Assembly: GCA_029259815.1 (NCBI GenBank)
Contig: JAJDEJ010000314.1
Span: 1-37,308 of the forward strand
DNA from: Planctomycetaceae bacterium
Lineage (GTDB): Bacteria; Planctomycetota; Planctomycetia; Planctomycetales; Planctomycetaceae
Direction: 5' to 3'
Length of the DNA: 37,308 nt
Shown here: positions 25,135 through 31,536 of the stretch, piece by piece
Layout: the number at the start of each line of letters is the position of its first letter
How positions within the stretch are numbered: the first letter of the stretch is position 1
Translations under genes and position numbers: made by a program
Notes under the pieces: model-generated
What the model was told of the DNA's origin: nothing
Seen by the model: only the letters and a program-made list of their open reading frames with translations
Databases searched by the model: none

Positions 25135-25647
25135 TCATCCAGCGAGTTCGTGGACGATGAGTTCGACCTCGAGACCAGAGCTTTTCAGCAGTGTTCCCAA
25201 ATCACGGCGGGCGAAGCGGCTGAGCGATTCACGTCGCCGGCGACGGAGGTTCGGCAGGAGTGGGGCTCCGACCGTGCATTTGAATCGGAACCGGTATTGA
25301 TCGACGTCCGGCGGTACCGGCCGAGCCAGCAGGCGATGGATGTCCTGCTCGAGTCGGCACGACGGATCATCCTCCTCCGTCTCGAACCCGTATTCGATCT
25401 TCAGGGTCAGACGCTGCACCAAGTCACCGTTTCGGTACAGGTCGAGGCTGATCTCCTCGAGTTCGTCTCGCAGCAGGTATGTTGCGAGACCCCGCTCGAG
25501 CGTGGGCAGCGCTGTCGTGTAGGAATCGAGTTCCAGCTGCAGGGCGAGAATCATCTCACCGATCGTCTTGGTCATGGTCTGGGCGACCCGGGTACGCAGC
25601 CGGGCACCAACTTTGACAGCGGACGTTCTGGTTTGAATCGCGGGCAT
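25135..25647 (-). CDS. Bacterial HORMA-domain protein (CBASS Cap7-like)
   Basis: A 170-aa protein from ATG 25647 (MPAIQTRTSAVKVGARLRTR), which has GGAG 6 nt upstream and starts 10 nt after the ATPase stop; the longer frame from 25755 overlaps the ATPase gene. The pattern AQTMTKTIGEMILALQLEL, ERGLATYLLRDELEEISLDL, YRNGDLVQRLTLKIEYGFE, CRLEQDIHRLLARP, DQYRFRFKCTVG and GTLLKSSGLEVELIVHELAG follows that of bacterial HORMA proteins from CBASS type III: an alpha-helix, a strand with Y-N or Y-R turn, the 'D-I-x-Y-G-W/F' strand, the 'Y-K/R-x-x-x' strand, and a C-terminal safety-belt region. HORMA proteins bind short closure-motif peptides and switch between open and closed forms; TRIP13 resets them. 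The partner ATPase is immediately upstream. Recognition by eye, so confidence is moderate. Confidence 0.65.
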   Translation of the reverse strand: MPAIQTRTSAVKVGARLRTRVAQTMTKTIGEMILALQLELDSYTTALPTLERGLATYLLRDELEEISLDLYRNGDLVQRLTLKIEYGFETEEDDPSCRLEQDIHRLLARPVPPDVDQYRFRFKCTVGAPLLPNLRRRRRESLSRFARRDLGTLLKSSGLEVELIVHELAG

Positions 25648-25657
25648 GAGGACTCCG

Positions 25658-26572
25658 TTACAGCCGTGGTGATCTCGGACGCAGGCAAGTCTCCGGACCG
25701 TCACCGTGCGCCATGTCGTGTTCGAGTAGGTTGGCCGCGGTTTTGAGGATGACATCCATGGTCAAAGGTTCAGAGGACTTCTTGTTAGTGAGCGAATTGA
25801 CGATCAGACGCTTGAGCGCCCGGCCGGAATAGCCGTCCGTCATTTGGACCACACGCTGCCAGTCCGGCAGGCAAGCGTCATCGAGCAGGTGTTCATGAAC
25901 GTTGAGCACGCGGGCTGCGCCGCGAACCGTGTCGCGAAGGATTTGCTCCCGGCCATCGGCCAAAGGAGGGCGGACGGCGATGGATAGATCGATGCGATCG
26001 CGCAGGGCTGGATCGATCCGGCCCGGCTGGTTGGTCGACATGACGATCAAGGCGTTCGCGCAGTCTTTCTTGATCTGGTCGAGCCCATCCAGCCACGCTT
26101 CAATGCCACGCATGGTGTCCAGCGGCTCGATCGACGGATTGACGTCGAGCCGGTTTCCAAAATTGGATTCACACTCATTCATGACCACATAGAACACGGC
26201 ATACTTGCCAGCCATGTCGCGGATGAAGCGGCACAGCCGTCGGACGTTCTTCGACGTGCCCCCTTTCAAATCCGACGCCTGCCGATCCGGTGCGAACTCG
26301 AACAACCCGGAATGAGCCCCGGTCCGTTTGGCGTGCAGAGAGGCCAAGCCGTGAGCCAACACCGTCTTGCCGACCCCTGGCGGTCCGTAGAGCAACATCG
26401 TGTTCTGCAGATTCAGCTCGTCGCGAACATCCGGCGCCAAGGCCATCCGCGAAAACAGTTGGAGGTACCTTTCGGCCTGGATGATCACGTCGTCGATGCC
26501 GTGCAGCGCAGAGAGCTTCCGCAGATGCTGGCGGTCAGGCAGGTCAATCACTTTGCCCAGCGGTTCTGGCAT
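25658..26572 (-). CDS. TRIP13/Pch2-like AAA+ ATPase
   Basis: A 304-aa AAA+ protein. Walker A GPPGVGKT at 63-70; Walker B region YAVFYVVMNECESNF with the position of the Asp taken by N132 and Glu E133 kept; sensor 1 near STN (N181) in IVMSTNQPGRIDPALRDRID; arginine fingers R191 and R193; sensor 2 GYSGRALKRL (R251), which matches the SGR.LRK.. motif typical of TRIP13/Pch2. The first ~50 residues could be an N-terminal substrate-engaging region. In eukaryotes and CBASS type III TRIP13 unfolds closed HORMA proteins to reset them. It heads a six-gene operon, directly followed by the HORMA-like gene. No good ribosome binding site precedes 26572. Confidence 0.85.
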   Translation of the reverse strand: MPEPLGKVIDLPDRQHLRKLSALHGIDDVIIQAERYLQLFSRMALAPDVRDELNLQNTMLLYGPPGVGKTVLAHGLASLHAKRTGAHSGLFEFAPDRQASDLKGGTSKNVRRLCRFIRDMAGKYAVFYVVMNECESNFGNRLDVNPSIEPLDTMRGIEAWLDGLDQIKKDCANALIVMSTNQPGRIDPALRDRIDLSIAVRPPLADGREQILRDTVRGAARVLNVHEHLLDDACLPDWQRVVQMTDGYSGRALKRLIVNSLTNKKSSEPLTMDVILKTAANLLEHDMAHGDGPETCLRPRSPRL

Positions 26573-26763
26573 TGGTTGCTTTCGATTGTTGTCGGGATGA
26601 GAATCCCCAGTCGCTGACCCTATCGACTCCGCCAGAGATTTGCAAATATATTCCAGTATTATGAATAATCAGAATGAATGTTCATTGAAATTCCATTCAT
26701 GAAATGCAATTCTATTCATTCAGTGGCGAGAACCTGCATCGTTCGTTTCAACGGGAGTTCAAC
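26573..26763. promoter_or_regulatory. Divergent AT-rich control region of the HORMA/TRIP13 operon and SorC gene
   Basis: A strongly AT-rich tract within an otherwise GC-rich window. AATGAATGTTCATT (26673-26686) has 6-bp arms with a 2-bp spacer, and TTCATGAA (26696-26703) is a perfect palindrome; TTCATT/ATTCA motifs recur to 26721. These look like operator half-sites for the SorC-type regulator, which is transcribed rightwards while the operon goes left. Promoters for both should lie here. Confidence 0.55.
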
Positions 26764-27885
26764 GTGAGCAAGTCGAAGAGTTTCGAGGAGAAAGCGGTCC
26801 GGGCGGCGGTCATTTATCAGCAGTCCGCCTCGGAGGCGGCCCCACACGGATCGAATGCCGCTGAGAAAAGCCCGCAGGCGCAGATCGCCGATGAGCTGAA
26901 AATTAGCCAGCCACAGGTCTCGCGGCTGCTCGCCCATGCGAGAAAGGAAGGGTGGCTCCGGGAGCGTATCGAGATTGTGGTCGACGAAATCCCGGGGGAT
27001 CTTCAAGTTCTCGTTGACCGGAACTTGCCGTCCCTGCAGGAGGCCATTCAACAGTTTGGCTGCTCAGCTTCGATCTGGTCCGGTCCGAACGCTACGTTTC
27101 ATCAATTCGCGGCCACGGAGTTGTTGACGATCCTTCGACCATCACGATTGGTCGGCGTTGCGTGGGGGCACAACGTGTCCAAGTCTGTCGCCTATCTCGA
27201 CCGCGGCGCCGAGCCCACCTTTCCTGTTGCGTGTATCCCCGTGTCGGGCGATCCGGTCTTCGCTCTCGCGCAGGACAAGGACAAGCACTATCATTCCACG
27301 GCGATTGCTCAGAATCTGCAAAGCCGCATCGGCGACAAGGAAGACTTACCGACGCTGAGCGGTGTCCCGTCGTACATCCCCTCTCGATTTGAGAACAAAA
27401 AACGAGACGTGATCCTCGAGTTCATTCACACGTTTCCGGGCTATGAAAGCATCTTCGGATCCGAAAAGTCGAAGTATCACATCTCCAAGGTGGATACGCT
27501 CATCACCGGCATTGGGACGACCAAATCCGACGACCCCGGGACATTCGTGCGCGAACGACTGTTGCAAGAACCCAAACTCAAAGACAAGATCCCCAAGATT
27601 TCCATCGGAGACATTGCGGGCGTCCTGATCGCGGCAAGTGACAAACAAACGCGATCTCAAAAGGATGAGTTGGAACGTTTGAACAAGCGCTTCGTGGGAA
27701 TCACGATTCAGCACATTCGTGACATTGCCGAAAATGCACGCACGTCCAACCAGCCGGGTGTCATTGTAATCACGACCTCCACGAGTCGCTCAGCGGAGAA
27801 GGCCCAAGTCATCCGTCGCGCTTTGGAGATGCGCCTGATTAACCACCTTATTGTCCCATTAGTCATCGCGTCCAAGTTGATCTAG
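26764..27885 (+). CDS. SorC-family sugar-responsive transcriptional regulator
   Basis: A 373-aa protein from GTG 26764 (SKSKSFEEKAVRAAV), with GGGAG 6 nt upstream; a longer in-frame ATG at 26704 lies inside the operator-like region. The HTH is clear: QAQIADELKISQPQVSRLLA then HARKEGWLRERIEIV. The C-terminal sugar-binding domain of the SorC/DeoR type shows VGVAWGHNVSKSVAYL, VDTLITGIGTTKSDDPGTF, ISIGDIAGVLIAAS and, at the end, SAEKAQVIRRALEMRLINHL then IVPLVIASKLI, matching the terminal helix pair of SorC. Such regulators bind phosphorylated sugars and repress or activate carbohydrate operons. Being divergent from the operon, it is the probable regulator of the polysaccharide/HORMA genes. Confidence 0.85.
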   Translation: MSKSKSFEEKAVRAAVIYQQSASEAAPHGSNAAEKSPQAQIADELKISQPQVSRLLAHARKEGWLRERIEIVVDEIPGDLQVLVDRNLPSLQEAIQQFGCSASIWSGPNATFHQFAATELLTILRPSRLVGVAWGHNVSKSVAYLDRGAEPTFPVACIPVSGDPVFALAQDKDKHYHSTAIAQNLQSRIGDKEDLPTLSGVPSYIPSRFENKKRDVILEFIHTFPGYESIFGSEKSKYHISKVDTLITGIGTTKSDDPGTFVRERLLQEPKLKDKIPKISIGDIAGVLIAASDKQTRSQKDELERLNKRFVGITIQHIRDIAENARTSNQPGVIVITTSTSRSAEKAQVIRRALEMRLINHLIVPLVIASKLI

Positions 27886-28012
27886 CGCAGTCTAAATGCT
27901 GCGATCTCATTTGCTTACTTGGTTAACAGCCGGTCCATGGTTCATCGGTTCGTTCAGCTACAACCTTGATTACACTCTTGAGGGTAGGCTGCCAATTCCT
28001 GTTATTCGTCAA

Positions 28013-28045
28013 GGTGTAGGCTACACCCGCAAGTAGGGTGTTACG
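28013..28045. repeat. Palindromic repeat unit b
   Basis: GGTGTAGGCTACACC (28013-28027) is a 15-nt palindrome, followed by CGCAAGTAGGGTGTTACG; ACACCC and GGGTGT (28022-28041 region) can also pair around GCAAGTA. Same design as units at 28562 and 20672. Confidence 0.55.
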
Positions 28046-28245
28046 ACGTGTTCTCAGGAGTATACCGATCATTGAGTTGTTTCAAGCCGGCGAAAAGCGA
28101 GCGTACCGCTGGTTCTCCACCGAAAACGCACGATCTCCTAAATCCAGCGCGGGTCAGTGAGAATTGCAAGACCTGCCAGTGCGACCGCCATTGTCGTTGG
28201 CGGGACTACACCCGTTGGTACACCCTTGTTGAGCACGGACTGAGG

Positions 28246-28279
28246 GGTTGTCGCGACAACCGCCAGGGAGGTTTTTGGG
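28246..28279. repeat. Palindromic repeat unit c, terminator-like
   Basis: GGTTGTCGCGACAACC (28246-28261) is a perfect 16-bp palindrome, followed by GCCAGGGAGGTTTTTGGG. The T-run makes it terminator-like on the + strand, though the spacing is longer than usual. Confidence 0.55.
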
Positions 28280-28561
28280 TGATTCTCAGGGTCTTGGCAA
28301 GGCGCCGAGAATCACACTTTTCAGCCGAGAAGTGCTAGATCCCTACGGCAGGAAAGATCATCCTCGATCGGTTCCGAAGACCGATGCCGAATTCAATGAG
28401 AACATCGGATTCTTGGTGAGGCTGACTCGACTTGCGAGGTCGGATTGCTGGCGACAACCAACTCGACAACCTCTCACGTTGAATGTCGGTCGATCTCAAC
28501 GGCACTTGGACAGTTAGGACTACACTCGAATACACACCCCGAACTGATACGTCAATGTGCG

Positions 28562-28592
28562 GGTGTCGCGACACCTGCAAGTGGGTGACTCC
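28562..28592. repeat. Palindromic repeat unit d
   Basis: GGTGTCGCGACACC (28562-28575) is a perfect 14-bp palindrome followed by TGCAAGTGGGTGACTCC; CACC and GGGTG also pair around TGCAAGT. Shares its tail with unit b (GCAAGT[A/G]GGGTG). Confidence 0.55.
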
Positions 28593-28820
28593 ACTGTTCT
28601 ACAAGGTCTCAACAGAAAGCAAGATTGCCATTTACCTGCGGGAAAGTGCAGATTTCGCGAGGAAGAAGAGGTAGCCGAACCGTTTTTCGAGACCAGCACA
28701 TTCGGCCACTCTGTCACCTCTCCGGTGCTATTTTCATAGGATGTTTTTGACTTTCGCACACTGGAGCGTGTTGTTGAAGACAACCACTTCGACAACCGCG
28801 ACGCTGAACAGGGGTGCAAC

Positions 28821-29306
28821 ATGGCCGCGACAACTGATCGACGACCTCTGAAACCGAACGCTGATTTCCCTTTGACGCCTCATCGAAACGGCCAGTTCTG
28901 CAAGAAAATACGGGGCAAGATTGAATACTTCGGAGCCAATCCCGACGAAGCACTGACGGAGTATCTCAGAGTCGAGGATCATCTTCAAGCGGGACAGCCA
29001 CGTCCAGCGTTCGAGGATCCCGATGCTGTGACAGTTGCCGTACTCGTCAATCGTTATCTTGTCTGGTGCCGCAACCGACGGGACAAGCTGGTTCGGACCG
29101 GCGAAAGTGGAATCACCCCGGTCACCTATCAGGATTACTTGGACGTTGGGGTGACGATCCGCAACTCTCTGGGAGAGACCACGTCGGTTGATCGACTCAC
29201 ATCTGAGACGTTCGCCAAGAGAGCCACGATGATTTTTACTCATGATGAGGTCAACACAGATGAGGTCAACACGATCATGTCGCTAACGCCGACGAGGATG
29301 GCTTAA
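28821..29306 (+). pseudogene. Truncated tyrosine-recombinase (integrase) N-terminus
   Basis: 161 codons. The start MAATTDRRPLKPNADFPLTP, then HRNGQFCKKIRGKIEYFG and YLVWCRNRRDKLVRTGESG, matches the N-terminal arm and SAM-like domain start of phage-type integrases common in planctomycetes. The frame ends after TRMA without the catalytic domain (R...HxxR...Y). Just before the end a 15-bp near-perfect tandem duplication, GATGAGGTCAACACA (29244-29258) and GATGAGGTCAACACG (29259-29273), may mark the break. Probably a decayed integrase and a sign of an old integration event. Confidence 0.65.
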
Positions 29307-29428
29307 TCGCAGCCATCGGCATGGCATCGCCTTGTGATGTTGGACGGATATCGACTGCTCCACTTTCGGAGTGTCAAGATAGCACCCGAAAATGGCGTGA
29401 AGCCGGCGTGCGATCCGATAATTCTTGA

Positions 29429-29695
29429 GCCAGCCTGAAAGCCAATGGAGTACTGCTGTCTGGAGCCTACCGAGGGCTGACCCAGGTTGTTGGCAACCCA
29501 AACTGGCACTTTACTGGGAAGTCATTTGCCAGTCTCTGGACTCACGACGGCGTGTCGGTGTATTGCTGCGACGACAGGATCGTGAATCTGGAGAACATTC
29601 GAATCAGCGCGAACATTTCAGAGAATGGATTGTCAGTCTTCCGTGATGTCGGCCACATTGAGAGCATTGATCTGATTCGCCATACTTCCGGTTGA
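29429..29695 (+). pseudogene. Leucine-rich-repeat protein fragment without a start codon
   Basis: Reading frame open from after a stop at 29426 to TGA 29693-29695, with no ATG. The text GLTQVVGNPNWHFTGKSF, SVYCCDDRIVNLENIRI and ISENGLSVFRDVGHIESIDL resembles planctomycete LRR proteins (pattern D.GL..L..L..L..L.L). The stop overlaps the TTG start of the next gene. Possibly the broken tail of a larger gene. I am not sure that it is protein-coding. Confidence 0.35.
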
Positions 29696-31536
29696 CCCGT
29701 TCGCTGGATTCGAGGCACAGGATTCTCACACTCAGAAGGTGTATCGACGACAGCGTGGACGAATCGACCGCCTCTCCGGATTCTGGATATACGCTCTGGG
29801 CTTTGACAGCGGGGCACCGGAGGCGATACGTCGCAGCTGTTGCTGCCATGGCGATTGGAACCGTGTTCCTGTTGCTGGTCCCCTATGTGCTCAAGCAAGT
29901 GCTGGATGATTTGAGCGGCGGGGACGCGACTCTCGCAGAGACTTTGATCCCGGCGGCAGTTGCCATCGTGACGTTCAACGCATTGCATGGATTCTTCACC
30001 TATCTGCGCGGCAGATGGGCCGCTGAGGCGAGCGAAGGTATTGCTCGTCGGATGCGACATCAACTTTTTGAGCAGTTGGAGCGGCTGCCTTGCACCTACC
30101 ATGATAAAGCTGACACTGGTGATTTGGTGCAGCGATGTTCATCGGACGTCGAGACGGTGCGGGTTTTCATGTCGGCTCAGATCATCGAGATTGCTCGCGT
30201 GTCACTGTTCTTGATCGTGGCGATTCCAATCATGCTTTCGCAAGACCTGCGAATGAGTGCGTTGTCGCTTTCGCTGGTCCCGGTGATCGTGCTCTTTGCC
30301 GTGCTCTTTTTCCGAAAAGTCCGAGGCTTGTTCCAGCAGGTGGATGAGTCAGAAGGACGACTCACAACTGTTATCCAGGAGAATCTCACAGGCGTTCGCG
30401 TTGTGCGAGCATTCGCGCGTCAGGAATATGAAATCGAGAAGTTGCTGAAGCAGAACGGCGAATTTCGTGACCTGGAGTACAAGTTGTTCATCGTGCTGAG
30501 CAACTACTGGGCGCTGTCCGACTTCCTGGTGTTCACACAGATGGGAATGGTACTCATCGGTGGTGGATATTTTGTCATTCAAGGGGAGATCACACTTGGA
30601 ACATGGATTCTGTTTTGGTGGCTGCTGCGAACAATTATCTGGCCAGTGAGGCACATCGGTCGCGTTCTGGCTGACACGGGCAAAGCGATGGTGGCCATCG
30701 GACGAATTCAGGAGATCCTGAACGAACAGACTGAGAGTGTCGATGATGTCCCGACGGAGCCGGTGCGGGGAGACATCGAAGTGGAAAACCTCACATTCGC
30801 TTATCGTGAGGGACTTCCGGCACTCCACAAGCTGTCGCTCACAGTCTCTGAAGGGGAGACGGTAGCGTTACTCGGTCCGCCGGGAGCCGGCAAATCAACG
30901 CTCGTCAACCTGCTCGTCCGACTCTACGACTATGAGCAGGGTTCAATCTGCATTGGCGGCCGGGAGTTGAACAGCCTCAATCGGGATGCGGTCCGAAGCG
31001 CCTTCGGGATGGTGCTTCAGGATCCGTTTCTCTACTCGAAGACGGTTCGTGAAAACGTTGTCATTGGACGCCATTCTGCTGCTGATCATGAAGTCGAGGA
31101 ATCAGCTCGTGCGGCGGATATTCATGGGAACATCGTGGACTTCGAAGACGGATACAACACGAAGGTGGGCGAGCGAGGTGTGACGCTGTCGGGGGGGCAA
31201 CGCCAGCGAATCGCGATTGCACGGGCGTTGCTGATGAACCCGACATTCCTCGTGCTTGATGACAGCTTGAGTGCTGTCGACACGAAAACTGAGGCTCACA
31301 TTCTTCGCTCACTCGCTGAACGCCGAGGGCGGCAGACGACGATCCTGATCGCGCATCGATTGTCATCGACACGTTTAGCCGATCGCATCTTTGTGTTGGA
31401 TCATGGCAGCATCATCGAGCAAGGGACACACGAGCATCTGTTGGCCGCCAAAGGACCGTACAGCCGCCTTTGGAACATCCAAGGGGCACTGGAAGAAGAG
31501 ATCCAGCGCGATCTCTCGGGAGTGTCTCAAGGATGA
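29692..31536 (+). CDS. ABC exporter subunit 1 (fused TMD-NBD), degenerate ATP site
   Basis: A 614-aa half-transporter, frame starting with TTG at 29692; a GTG at 29755 is an alternative. Six-helix TMD (VAAMAIGTVFLLLVPYVLKQ onward), then NBD with Walker A GPPGAGKST (395-403), Q-loop VLQDPFLY, signature LSGGQ (499-503) and Walker B LVLDDSLSAVD, where the catalytic Glu is replaced by D524, followed by H-loop AHRLSS. Degenerate Walker B in this subunit and a degenerate signature in the partner (LSLGQ) form one inactive site, as in BmrCD/LmrCD/TM287-288. The BmrC-like VLDDSLSAVD motif is distinctive. Substrate unknown: drug, lipid or peptide. Its stop overlaps the next start. Confidence 0.9.
   Translation: MTRSLDSRHRILTLRRCIDDSVDESTASPDSGYTLWALTAGHRRRYVAAVAAMAIGTVFLLLVPYVLKQVLDDLSGGDATLAETLIPAAVAIVTFNALHGFFTYLRGRWAAEASEGIARRMRHQLFEQLERLPCTYHDKADTGDLVQRCSSDVETVRVFMSAQIIEIARVSLFLIVAIPIMLSQDLRMSALSLSLVPVIVLFAVLFFRKVRGLFQQVDESEGRLTTVIQENLTGVRVVRAFARQEYEIEKLLKQNGEFRDLEYKLFIVLSNYWALSDFLVFTQMGMVLIGGGYFVIQGEITLGTWILFWWLLRTIIWPVRHIGRVLADTGKAMVAIGRIQEILNEQTESVDDVPTEPVRGDIEVENLTFAYREGLPALHKLSLTVSEGETVALLGPPGAGKSTLVNLLVRLYDYEQGSICIGGRELNSLNRDAVRSAFGMVLQDPFLYSKTVRENVVIGRHSAADHEVEESARAADIHGNIVDFEDGYNTKVGERGVTLSGGQRQRIAIARALLMNPTFLVLDDSLSAVDTKTEAHILRSLAERRGRQTTILIAHRLSSTRLADRIFVLDHGSIIEQGTHEHLLAAKGPYSRLWNIQGALEEEIQRDLSGVSQG

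Larger units (their letters stand above)
27886..28820. other. Gene-poor strip with palindromic repeats
   Basis: 935 bp with no convincing gene. It contains at least three related palindromic units (28013-28045, 28246-28279, 28562-28592) and partial relatives around 28199-28230 and 28511-28540. The open frames here are short and unlike proteins. The left end may hold the 3' UTR of the SorC gene. Confidence 0.5.

Noticed and set aside
25135..26572. Complete CBASS type III operon
   Set aside because: No CD-NTase or NucC-like effector is present in the window; only the HORMA/TRIP13-like pair is visible.
27886..28820. CRISPR array or gene among the repeat-containing frames
   Set aside because: The units are palindromic and irregularly spaced (about 230-320 bp apart), unlike CRISPR; the frames lack natural protein composition.
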